Shown here: piece by piece, positions 23,775 through 31,437 of the stretch
Numbering within the stretch: the stretch's first letter is position 1
Layout: every line of letters starts with the position of its first letter
Assembly (NCBI RefSeq): GCF_934643405.1
Contig: NZ_CAKUCL010000051.1
Span: forward strand, 1-34,952
Length of the DNA stretch: 34,952 nt
Direction: 5' to 3'
DNA from: an uncultured Actinoplanes sp.
GTDB taxonomy: Bacteria > Actinomycetota > Actinomycetes > Mycobacteriales > Micromonosporaceae
Position numbers and translations under genes: made by a program
Notes under the pieces: model-generated
Told to the model about the DNA's origin: nothing
The model's database searches: none
Seen by the model: the letters and a program-made list of their open reading frames with translations, nothing else

Positions 23775-25148
23775 CTAACCGGCGACCTTCTGGCTGACGT
23801 CAGCCTTGCCGTCCGCGTCGACCTGCTTGCCGGGCGCGATGCCCGCCATGGCGAACGCGCCGCCGCCGGTGCCGGAGCCACCGGCCGGCGTGAGGTCGTA
23901 CGCGGTCTCCCCGTGGTCGGCGATGTCGATGCCGCTGACCTCGGCGTCCTCGCTGACCCGCAGGGCCTTGACCGCCCTGAGGACGTACGCGAGTCCGGAC
24001 GCGACCGCGAACGAGAAGACCGTGACCGCGAGGCTGCCGACGAACTGCCGGCCGAGCTGGGTCAGGCCGCCGCCGTAGAACAGTCCGTTGTCCGCGCCGA
24101 GCACGTCGGTGATGGCGCCGTTGACCTGCGTGGTGGCGAAGAAGCCGATGGACAGCGAGCCGATCCAGCCACCGACGAAGTGCACGCCGACGACGTCGAG
24201 CGAGTCGTCGTAGCCGAACCGGTACTTCAGGCCGACGGCCAGGGCGCACACCGCGCCGGCGATGACGCCGATCAGCGCGGCGGGCAGCGGGGCGACGAAA
24301 CCGCAGGCGGGGGTGATCGCGACCAGGCCGGCGACCGCGCCCGAGGACGCGCCCACCATGGTCGGCTTGCCGTCGCGCAGCCACTCGACGACGCACCAGC
24401 CCATCAGCGCCGCGGCGGTGGCCAGCTGGGTGTTCACGAAGGCGACCGCGGTGGTGCTGTCGACGGTCAGCTCGGAACCGGCGTTGAAACCGAACCAGCC
24501 GAACCAGAGCAGGCCGGCGCCGAGCGCGACGAACGGGACGTTGTGCGGGCGCATGTTCTCGCGCGGCCAGCCGATGCGCTTGCCGAGCACCAGCGCGACG
24601 CCGAGCGCGGCCGCACCGGCGTTGATGTGCACCGCGGTGCCGCCGGCGAAGTCGAGCGCGTGCAGCTTGGCGCCGATCCAGCCGCCGCCCCACACCCAGT
24701 GGGCGACCGGGACGTAGACGATGGTGAACCAGCCGAACGCGAACAGGATCCAGCCGCCGAACTTGAGACGGTCGGAGAGGGCGCCGCTGATCAGCGCGAC
24801 GGTGATGACGGCGAACATCATCTGGAAGGCCATGAAGACGTAGGTGGGGATCCCGGTCTGCCCCCACATCTCCGACGTCCAGCTCGTGCCGGTGCCGAAG
24901 TACTGGGAGAAGCTGCCCAGCAGGTTGTTCACGCCGCCGTTGCCGTTGGTGCCGAACGACAGGGTGAAGCCGTACAGCGCCCACAGCACGGAGATGAGCC
25001 CGATGCACGAGAAGCTCATCATCATCATGTTCAGGACGCCCTTGGACCGGTTGAGGCCACCGTAGAACAGCGCCAGCCCCGGGGTCATGAGCAGAACGAG
25101 CGCAGACGACAGGAGCAACCAGGCGGTGTTACCGGTGTTGATCTCCAC
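23775..25148 (-). CDS. amt: Ammonium transporter Amt
   Basis: 457 residues; the GTG at 25148 has AGGAGG 5 nt upstream. Eleven membrane segments are expected. The N-terminal block MTPGLALFYGGLNRSKGVLN (21-40) is typical, and the pore twin histidines are H174 (GGTAVHINAGA) and H323 (GVHFVGGWIGS). The carboxy-terminal tail of about 60 residues contains the cytosolic segment expected to meet GlnB (VSGIDIADHGETAYD) and then a Gly/Ala-rich extension. It conducts ammonium into the cell and is gated by PII. It leads the amt-glnB-glnD operon, and two GlnR-like sites lie about 115-150 bp upstream of its start. Confidence 0.96.
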   Translation of the reverse strand: MEINTGNTAWLLLSSALVLLMTPGLALFYGGLNRSKGVLNMMMMSFSCIGLISVLWALYGFTLSFGTNGNGGVNNLLGSFSQYFGTGTSWTSEMWGQTGIPTYVFMAFQMMFAVITVALISGALSDRLKFGGWILFAFGWFTIVYVPVAHWVWGGGWIGAKLHALDFAGGTAVHINAGAAALGVALVLGKRIGWPRENMRPHNVPFVALGAGLLWFGWFGFNAGSELTVDSTTAVAFVNTQLATAAALMGWCVVEWLRDGKPTMVGASSGAVAGLVAITPACGFVAPLPAALIGVIAGAVCALAVGLKYRFGYDDSLDVVGVHFVGGWIGSLSIGFFATTQVNGAITDVLGADNGLFYGGGLTQLGRQFVGSLAVTVFSFAVASGLAYVLRAVKALRVSEDAEVSGIDIADHGETAYDLTPAGGSGTGGGAFAMAGIAPGKQVDADGKADVSQKVAG

Positions 25149-25262
25149 GCTGCCTCCTCTCGGAAATTGGTGTCCTCGCACACGACCCACAGCAGCGTCG
25201 CCAGTCGGCCGGTTCGTGGCGGAAGCCTTCCGGGCCGCTGTTTCGCGCACGGTCTACGCGCC

Positions 25263-25299
25263 GTTTCCGGAACATGACGCGTTGTTTCGTACGTGTGAA
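25263..25299 (-). promoter_or_regulatory. Candidate GlnR operator upstream of amt
   Basis: Read on minus, TTCAC-n6-GAAAC (25299-25284) is followed after 5 nt by GTCAT-n6-GAAAC (25278-25263). The actinobacterial GlnR site is gTnAC-n6-GaAAC repeated at 22-bp spacing; here the repeat spacing is 21 bp. A third GAAAC lies at 25244-25240 without a clear partner. The position before amt-glnB-glnD, a known GlnR target in Streptomyces, supports the call. The rest of the 200-bp gap shows no firm promoter. Confidence 0.6.
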
Positions 25300-25311
25300 G
25301 AACTTCGCACA

Positions 25312-25342
25312 GCCCCGCCGAGGAAAGGGCGGAAACCGGGGC
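25312..25342 (-). terminator. Weak terminator candidate after the phosphotransferase gene
   Basis: GCCCCG (25312-25317) can pair with CGGGGC (25337-25342), with an alternative inner CCGCC/GGCGG pairing. It lies just past the stop of the 25350-26150 gene and before the amt promoter region. Two competing folds and no U-tract make it tentative. Confidence 0.35.
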
Positions 25343-25349
25343 ACAGGCC

Positions 25350-26150
25350 CTAACGCAGGGCGTACTCCAGGGTGTGCCGCTCGTAATCGAGAAGGCGCAG
25401 GTCGCGCATCGGGCGCCGGAGATGGCCCTTGTGCACGATGCGCACGAACGCCGGGTCACCCGCGGCGGCCATCCGGCGGATGCCCTCCACGTGATCCACG
25501 ATGCGCTTGCGGATCGTACGGACCAGACGGTGCCGATCGCGCGGGATGAGCCCGTAGGCATCGGCGAAGAGCCGCAGCCGCCGGGGGCGGTTCGGGCGTT
25601 TCCAGCCCAGCGTGTACGAATCGCGGTCGCTGAACAACGGCACCCAGGTCCAGGCCGCGTAGGCCACGTCGTAGATGCGCGCGCCCGGCGAGGCCAGGTC
25701 GAAGTCGATCAGCGCCAGCGTGCCGTCCGGCCGCCAGACCACGTTGTGCGGGGCGGCGTCGTGGTGGCAGATCACCTCGGCGTCCGGCGGGGGCGGCCCG
25801 AACGAGCGCCACACCGCGTTCGGCGGCGGCACGAAGCCGTACTGGGCGTCGTGGAACATGCGCAGCATCGTCGCGACGGTGACCAGGGCCTCCTCGGTCA
25901 CCCAATGCGGGGCCAGCGGATACTCGCCGCACTCGCCGTCGAGGTACGACAGGACCTCGCGACCTTTCTCGTCCATGCCCAGCGCGCGCGGCGAGCCGGT
26001 GAAGCCGACCCGCTCGAGGTGGTTGAGCAGCGCGTGGACCGCCGGCGTCCACGGCCCGGCGTTGCGCCGGACCGTGTCGCCGACCTTCGAGACCGTGCTG
26101 ACGTTGCCGCCGTGCAGCGGAATCTCGCGCACCGGCTCCTGCGTCACCAC
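25350..26150 (-). CDS. Aminoglycoside phosphotransferase (APH)-family kinase-like protein
   Basis: 266 residues. The catalytic loop is ICHHDAAPHNVVW (127-139) with catalytic Asp131 and Asn136, and the metal-binding Asp pair is in IDFDLASPG (148-156). The N-terminal lobe is short: GGNVSTVSKVGDTVRRNAG resembles a glycine-rich loop. The C-terminal helices are rich in Arg/His. Family members phosphorylate small molecules such as aminoglycosides, choline or sugars; many chromosomal copies have no known substrate, so drug resistance should not be assumed. Start codons GTG GTG at 26150/26147 have GGGGAG upstream. It lies 34 bp after ftsY on the same strand. Confidence 0.88.
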   Translation of the reverse strand: MVTQEPVREIPLHGGNVSTVSKVGDTVRRNAGPWTPAVHALLNHLERVGFTGSPRALGMDEKGREVLSYLDGECGEYPLAPHWVTEEALVTVATMLRMFHDAQYGFVPPPNAVWRSFGPPPPDAEVICHHDAAPHNVVWRPDGTLALIDFDLASPGARIYDVAYAAWTWVPLFSDRDSYTLGWKRPNRPRRLRLFADAYGLIPRDRHRLVRTIRKRIVDHVEGIRRMAAAGDPAFVRIVHKGHLRRPMRDLRLLDYERHTLEYALR

Positions 26151-26184
26151 GTCTCCCCACTACCTGCCAGTCGAAGCTTCGAGA

Positions 26185-27363
26185 CTAACCGTCGGAACCA
26201 AGCAGCGCCTCGACGAACGCGGCCGGCTCGAACGGGGCAAGATCGTCCGGGCCCTCGCCGAGACCCACGAGCTTGACCGGAATCCCCAGCTTGCGCTGCA
26301 CGGCGATGACGATGCCGCCCTTCGCGGTGCCGTCCAGCTTGGTGAGCACGACGCCGGTCACGTCCACCACTTCGGTGAACACGCGCGCCTGCTCCAGACC
26401 GTTCTGCCCGGTCGTCGCGTCCAGGATCAGCAGGGTCTCGTCGACCGGGCCGTGCTTCTCCACGACCCGCTTGACCTTGCCCAGCTCGTCCATCAGGCCG
26501 ACCTTGTTCTGCAGGCGGCCGGCCGTGTCGATCAGCACGGTGTCGATGCCGGTCTCGACGCCGCGCTTGACCGCGTCGAACGCCACGCTCGCCGGGTCGC
26601 CTCCCTCGGGTCCGCGCACCGTCTCGGCGCCCACCCGCTCACCCCACGTCTGGAGCTGGTCGGCGGCGGCGGCCCGGAAGGTGTCGGCCGCGCCGAACAA
26701 CACGGAACGCCCGTCCGCGATCAGCACCCGGCCGATCTTCCCGCAGGTGGTGGTCTTGCCCGCGCCGTTCACGCCGACCACCAGCAGCACCGCCGGGCGG
26801 CCGTCGTGCGGCGTCGTCTTGAGGGTGCGGTCCATGTCCGGCTCCAGCGCCGCGACCAGTTCCTCGGCGAGCTGGTCGCGCACCTCGGTCACGGTGCGCG
26901 TGCCGAGCACCCGGACCCGCTCGCGGAGCCGGTCGACGATCACCCGGGTGGCCTCGACGCCGACGTCCGCGGTGATCAGGCTGTCCTCGATCTCCTCCCA
27001 GGCGTCCTCGTCGAGGTGGTCGCGGGAGAGCACGCTGAGCAGGCCGCGGCCGAACACGTTCTGCGAGCGGGACAGGCGGGCGCGCAACCGGACGAGCCGG
27101 CCGGCGGTCGGTTCCGGCTTCTCGATGACCGGGGCCGGCGGCTCCTCGACGACCGGCGGTGCCGTCTCGGTCACCGGTGGCTCGCCGATCAGCGGCGGGA
27201 GCTCCTCCTCGGGCGCCTCGGTGGGCGGGCGCTCGAGGGTGGTCGTGCCGCCACCGGTGGGCGGGGGAGGCAGCTCGCGGCGGCGCATCCGCGGCACCAC
27301 GAGGCCGACGGCACCCACCACCAGGACGACGAGCAGGATCACTGCGGCGACCACGTATTCCAT
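26185..27363 (-). CDS. ftsY: Signal recognition particle receptor FtsY
   Basis: 392 residues. The ATG at 27363 begins a membrane helix (YVVAAVILLVVLVVGAVGLVV, 3-23), followed by a Pro/Glu-rich acidic linker (30-85); membrane-anchored FtsY is typical of actinobacteria. The N domain (about 95-180) precedes the SRP GTPase domain: G1 GVNGAGKTTT (197-206), G2 DTFRAAA (227-233), G3 DTAGR (279-283), G4 TKLD (341-344), and GLGEGPDDLAPF (368-379) at the end. It docks the Ffh-4.5S RNA-ribosome complex at the membrane for insertion of membrane proteins. AGGA is about 8 nt before the start. The 142-bp gap to the divergent phosphatase gene shows no certain promoter. Confidence 0.97.
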   Translation of the reverse strand: MEYVVAAVILLVVLVVGAVGLVVPRMRRRELPPPPTGGGTTTLERPPTEAPEEELPPLIGEPPVTETAPPVVEEPPAPVIEKPEPTAGRLVRLRARLSRSQNVFGRGLLSVLSRDHLDEDAWEEIEDSLITADVGVEATRVIVDRLRERVRVLGTRTVTEVRDQLAEELVAALEPDMDRTLKTTPHDGRPAVLLVVGVNGAGKTTTCGKIGRVLIADGRSVLFGAADTFRAAAADQLQTWGERVGAETVRGPEGGDPASVAFDAVKRGVETGIDTVLIDTAGRLQNKVGLMDELGKVKRVVEKHGPVDETLLILDATTGQNGLEQARVFTEVVDVTGVVLTKLDGTAKGGIVIAVQRKLGIPVKLVGLGEGPDDLAPFEPAAFVEALLGSDG

Positions 27364-27505
27364 TCCGAAATCCTGACAGATGCCCGGCGGGACCGTGGCG
27401 TGGGCCACGCGGTGGCGACATGCGGCACATGTGACGGAGGATGTAAGCCCTCTCAACAGTTGCGGGAAGGCTCTCCCCCATGTCCTCATCAGCGGCGGCG
27501 CTCCG

Positions 27506-29179
27506 GTGACCGCTCACCTGCTCATCGGCCCGCTGCTCCGGCGGGTCGCCGGCGAGCGCGCAACGATCTGGGTGGAGACCACCGAGCCCACCTTCGTGCG
27601 GGTCGAGGCGGACGGCGGGGGCGCCGGCTCGGCGCCGACATTCACGGCGTACGGGCACCATTACGCGCTCGTGGTGGTCGAGGGACTGGCCCCGGGCACC
27701 GCCAGCGCGTACCGGGTGTTCCTGGACGACCACCCGGTGTGGCCGCCGGCCGGGTCGTCCTACCCGCCGCCGGTGATCCACATGCGGCCGGCCGACGACC
27801 GGGACACCCCGGTGCGGATGATCTTCGGATCGTGCCGGGAGGCGACGCCCTCCGCCACGGCCCGCAAATTGCCCCCGGACGCCCTGGACGCGTACGCGAG
27901 AAGGTTGATGGCCGACCCGGAGAACCCGGAGCTGCGCCCCGACCTCATCGTGCTGCTGGGCGACCAGGTCTACGCCGACAAGACGTCGGCGAAGGTGCGC
28001 CGCTTCGTCAAACGGCACCGCAGGACCGCCGGGCACGACGGCCCGAACGACCAGGTCGTCACGTTCGAGGAGTACACGAAGCTCTATCTGGAGTCGTGGC
28101 GCGACCCGGAGATGCGCTGGCTGTTCGCGACCGTGCCGACCGTGATGATCTTCGACGACCACGAGATGATCGACGACTGGAACACGTCCGCGTCGTGGCG
28201 CACCGACATGTCCCGGCAGTCGTGGTGGGACGACCGGATCACCGGCGGTCTCGCGTCGTACTGGGTCTACCAGCATCTGGGGAATCTGAGCCCCGACCAG
28301 CTGGCCACCGACGAGCTGTTCCAGAAGGTGACCGCCACCGACGACGCGACCAGCCTGCTGCACGACTTCGGCTGGTCGGTGGATCACGCCGAGCAGGCCT
28401 ATCAGTGGAGCTTCGCGCTCGACCTGGGCCGCACCCGCCTGGTGATGCTGGACAACCGGTGCAGCCGGGTGCTGACCCCGGGCCGCCGCCAGATGCTGCC
28501 CCCGGCCGAGTGGAACTGGTTCGTCGACCAGGCACACGGCGACTACGACCACCTGGTCGTGGGCTCGTCGCTACCGTGGCTGATGCCGCCCGCGATCCAC
28601 CACCTGGAGGCGTGGAACGAGCGCACCGCCGACTCGTCGTCGCCACGCACCGCCCTGCTGGCCGAGAAGATGCGCCGGGCGTTCGACCTGGAGCACTGGG
28701 CGGCGTTCGGCCGGTCCTTCGACGCGCTGGGCGAACTGTTCCGGCGGCTGGGCGAGGGCGGGACCGGCGCGCCGGGTCACCGGGTGGGCGCCGGCGGGGC
28801 GTACGCGGCGCCGGCCTCGATCAGCGTGCTCTCCGGCGACGTCCACCACTCGTACGTGGCCGAGGCCGACTTCGGCAGCCGGATGGCCACCCCGGTCATG
28901 CAGCTGACCTGCTCCCCGGTGCACAACCAGGTGCCGGCCTTCCTGCGGCCGCTGATGCGGTTCGGCTGGTCGCGGGCGGCGGCCCGGGGCGTACGGGGTC
29001 TGGCCCGCTCGGCCGGCGTCCGCAAGCCGGCCTGGACCTGGAAGCGGCTGGCCGGCCCGTACTTCGGGAACGCGGTGAGCACGCTGCGCCTGAACGGGAC
29101 GTCCGCGACCGTACGGGTGGAGGGCACCGACAGACAGGGCACCCTGTTCGAGGTCGCGCAGGTAACGTACCCGCGATGA
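27506..29179 (+). CDS. PhoD-like alkaline phosphatase family protein (cytosolic form)
   Basis: 557 residues from the GTG at 27506 (VTAHLLIGPLLRRV); longer in-frame readings from 27380 give an unlikely N-terminus. A short beta-rich N-terminal domain (IWVETTEPTFVRVE) precedes the metallophosphatase domain: FGSCREA (107-113), LLGDQVYAD (150-158), MIFDDHEMIDDW (214-225) and LSGDVHHSYVAEA near 445-457. These provide the metal ligands of PhoD-type phosphatases. There is no signal peptide or Tat motif, unlike secreted PhoD, so it is probably cytosolic; the natural substrate is unknown. Its TGA overlaps the ATG of the following DinB-like gene (ATGA). Confidence 0.9.
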   Translation: MTAHLLIGPLLRRVAGERATIWVETTEPTFVRVEADGGGAGSAPTFTAYGHHYALVVVEGLAPGTASAYRVFLDDHPVWPPAGSSYPPPVIHMRPADDRDTPVRMIFGSCREATPSATARKLPPDALDAYARRLMADPENPELRPDLIVLLGDQVYADKTSAKVRRFVKRHRRTAGHDGPNDQVVTFEEYTKLYLESWRDPEMRWLFATVPTVMIFDDHEMIDDWNTSASWRTDMSRQSWWDDRITGGLASYWVYQHLGNLSPDQLATDELFQKVTATDDATSLLHDFGWSVDHAEQAYQWSFALDLGRTRLVMLDNRCSRVLTPGRRQMLPPAEWNWFVDQAHGDYDHLVVGSSLPWLMPPAIHHLEAWNERTADSSSPRTALLAEKMRRAFDLEHWAAFGRSFDALGELFRRLGEGGTGAPGHRVGAGGAYAAPASISVLSGDVHHSYVAEADFGSRMATPVMQLTCSPVHNQVPAFLRPLMRFGWSRAAARGVRGLARSAGVRKPAWTWKRLAGPYFGNAVSTLRLNGTSATVRVEGTDRQGTLFEVAQVTYPR

Positions 29180-29697
29180 CCACCTGGACCGCCCCTGCCG
29201 TCACCCGCATGCCCGAACCGTCGATCCTGCCGGAGCGCGAGATGCTCCAGGCCTGGCTCGACTATCACCGGCAGACCCTGCTGATGAAGTGCGCCGGCCT
29301 GACCGCCGACCAGCTGCGGACCGCCAGCGTCGAGCCGTCGGCCCTCACCCTGCTGGGCCTGGTGCGCCACATGACCGAGGTGGAGCGCTCCTGGTTCACC
29401 CTGCGCGCGGCCGGCCATCCCGAGGCCGGGCACGTCTACATCTCCGACGACAACGTCGACGCCGACTTCGACGACGTGGCCGGCGCGGACGCCGCCGAGG
29501 CGCTGGCCGCCTTCGCCGCCGAGGTGATCGCCTCGGACCGCGCGGCGGCCGGCCTCCCGCTCGACCACGAGTTCACCCACCGGGGCCGCACCTTGAGCCT
29601 GCGCTGGGTCTACCACCACATGATCGAGGAGTACGCCCGCCACAACGGCCACGCCGACCTGCTGCGCGAACGCATCGACGGCGCCACCGGAGACTGA
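29176..29697 (+). CDS. DinB/DUF664-family protein, possible mycothiol-dependent enzyme
   Basis: 173 residues forming one four-helix DinB-type domain. Candidate metal-ligand histidines are H65 (LGLVRHMTEVERSW), H147/H148 (WVYHHMIEEYARH) and H159 (GHADLLRE), the usual triad pattern. Actinobacterial members include mycothiol-dependent maleylpyruvate isomerase and thiol transferases; which reaction this one performs is not clear. It is translationally coupled to the PhoD-like gene through ATGA at 29176. Its stop lies 18 bp from that of the convergent ABC gene, with no clear terminator between. Confidence 0.88.
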   Translation: MTTWTAPAVTRMPEPSILPEREMLQAWLDYHRQTLLMKCAGLTADQLRTASVEPSALTLLGLVRHMTEVERSWFTLRAAGHPEAGHVYISDDNVDADFDDVAGADAAEALAAFAAEVIASDRAAAGLPLDHEFTHRGRTLSLRWVYHHMIEEYARHNGHADLLRERIDGATGD

Positions 29698-29715
29698 CCC
29701 GGCGGTCCGGCGCGG

Positions 29716-31437
29716 CTATCGCGAGGTGACCTCGCCGTGCCAGGAACGCCACAGCGCCGCGTACGGTCCGCCGGCCGCGACCAGGTCGTCGTGCGTGCCC
29801 ACCTCGATGATCCGGCCGTCGTGCATCACCGCGACCCGGTCGGCGTCGTGGGCCGTCTGGAGGCGGTGCGCGATCGCGATCACCGTGCGCTCGTGCAGCA
29901 CCGCGGCCAGCGCGCGCTCGGCGGTCCGGGCCGCGGTCGGGTCGAGCAGAGCGGTGGCCTCGTCCAGGATCAGCGTGTGCGGGTCGGCGAGCACCACCCG
30001 GGCCAGCGCGAGCTGCTGCGCCTGCGCGCCGTCCGGCGGGTGCTCGCCGAGATCGCGGTCCAGGTCGTCGGCCCAGTCCGCGCCGACCGTGGCCAGTGCG
30101 CGGCGCAGCTCGTCGTCCGGCGCGCTCACCATCAGGTTGTCGCGCACGGTCTCGCGGAACACGTGGTGCTCCTGGGTGACCAGCACGACCTGGCGGCGCA
30201 GCACGTCCGGTGGCAGGTCGGCGATGGTCACCCCGCCGACGGTCACCGAGCCGGCGGTGGGCCGGTCCACCCCGGCGATCAAGCGGCCCAGGGTCGACTT
30301 CCCCGCCCCGGACAGGCCGACGATGGCGAGGCGCTCCCCCGGCCGTACGGTCAGCTCGACGTCGTGCAGCACGTCGCGGCCGCCGTCGTAGGCGTACCGC
30401 ACCCCGGTGATCTCGATCCGGTCGTCGGCCGGGGTTGCCGAGGCGGCAGCGGGCGGCAGCGGGATGACCGAGAGGCCCTCGATCCGGGCGAAGGCCGCGC
30501 TGCTGCTCTGCAACTGCTCGACCCAGAGCAGGATGCTGTCCAGCGGACCGATCAGCTGGCGCAGGTAGAGCACGGCCGAGGCGACCGTGCCGAGGGTGGC
30601 GTGGCCGCCGAGGTAGAACAGGCCGCCCACCACCAGCACCAGCACGCCTGGCACCGCATACGACGCCTCCACGCTGGGGAAATACACGCTGCGCAGGGCG
30701 AGGGTCGCCAGCCGGGTCCGCCGGGTCTCGGCCAGGGCCGCCCGGCCCGCGGCCATCCGGCGATCCTGCAGGCGGAACGCCTCGACCGTACGCGCTCCGG
30801 CGGTGGTGGCCGCGAGTTCCTCGGCGAGCCGTGAGTTCGCCGCCCCCTCGGTCAGGTACGCGTCTCGGGCCCGCCGCAGATACCACCGGGTGACGAACCA
30901 GATCCCGGACAGACCGGCCAGGCCGGCCAGCCCGAGCACCGGGTCGAGGATCATGACCGCGGCCACGATGAACACCATCTGCACGACGCTGACGAAGATG
31001 GTGGGCAGGACGTCCCGCAGCGTGGTGGCGACCGTGTCCACGTCCGTGGTCCCGCGCGCCGCGAGGTCACCGGCCGGCACCCGCTCCACCACGGAGGCGG
31101 GCAGGCCCAGCGCGCGGTGCAGGAAACCCTCCCGGATCCGGGCCGCCGTCCGCTCGCCGAACCGGTACCCGATGGCCAGCGCCTGCCGGGACAGCAGGGC
31201 CTGCGCGACGGCACACCCCAGCACCGCCAGCGCCAGCCGGTCCACCTGCCCGACGCCGCCGCCCGCGCCGACCGTGTCGATCACCCGGCCGAGCAGCCAT
31301 GGCCCGCCCAGCCCGGCGACCGCCGCGAGGGCCGCAAGCCCGATCATGATCGAGACGGCACCCCGGTCGGCGGCGATCAGCCGCAGCGCGGCCCGGCCCA
31401 CCGTGCGCTGATCGGCCACCGGAAGTGCGCTGCTCAC
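29716..31437 (-). CDS. ABC exporter half-transporter with degenerate signature motif
   Basis: 573 residues: a membrane domain with about six helices (to about 325), then an ATPase domain. Walker A GLSGAGKST (374-382), Q-loop Q422, Walker B with catalytic Glu LILDEA (489-494) and the H-loop His (AIAHRL, 521-526) are intact. The signature, normally LSGGQ, is PPDGAQAQ (467-474). The GTG at 31437 overlaps the TGA of the upstream half-transporter (GTGA). The partner has the opposite set of defects, so the two should form an asymmetric heterodimer with one working ATP site. The substrate is unknown; type IV exporters carry lipids, peptides or drugs. Confidence 0.93.
   Translation of the reverse strand: MSSALPVADQRTVGRAALRLIAADRGAVSIMIGLAALAAVAGLGGPWLLGRVIDTVGAGGGVGQVDRLALAVLGCAVAQALLSRQALAIGYRFGERTAARIREGFLHRALGLPASVVERVPAGDLAARGTTDVDTVATTLRDVLPTIFVSVVQMVFIVAAVMILDPVLGLAGLAGLSGIWFVTRWYLRRARDAYLTEGAANSRLAEELAATTAGARTVEAFRLQDRRMAAGRAALAETRRTRLATLALRSVYFPSVEASYAVPGVLVLVVGGLFYLGGHATLGTVASAVLYLRQLIGPLDSILLWVEQLQSSSAAFARIEGLSVIPLPPAAASATPADDRIEITGVRYAYDGGRDVLHDVELTVRPGERLAIVGLSGAGKSTLGRLIAGVDRPTAGSVTVGGVTIADLPPDVLRRQVVLVTQEHHVFRETVRDNLMVSAPDDELRRALATVGADWADDLDRDLGEHPPDGAQAQQLALARVVLADPHTLILDEATALLDPTAARTAERALAAVLHERTVIAIAHRLQTAHDADRVAVMHDGRIIEVGTHDDLVAAGGPYAALWRSWHGEVTSR

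Noticed and set aside
25350..26150. Aminoglycoside resistance gene
   Set aside because: Only the APH fold and catalytic motifs are visible. Chromosomal members of this family next to ftsY are not known to me as resistance enzymes.
27364..27505. 4.5S SRP RNA gene next to ftsY
   Set aside because: The conserved GGAAG/AGCAG loop and long stem are absent; this is just a divergent promoter gap.
25675..29697. 1340-codon plus-strand open frame
   Set aside because: Only its last 174 codons (the DinB-like gene from 29176) are real; the rest is antisense to the phosphotransferase and ftsY, or out of frame with the phosphatase gene.
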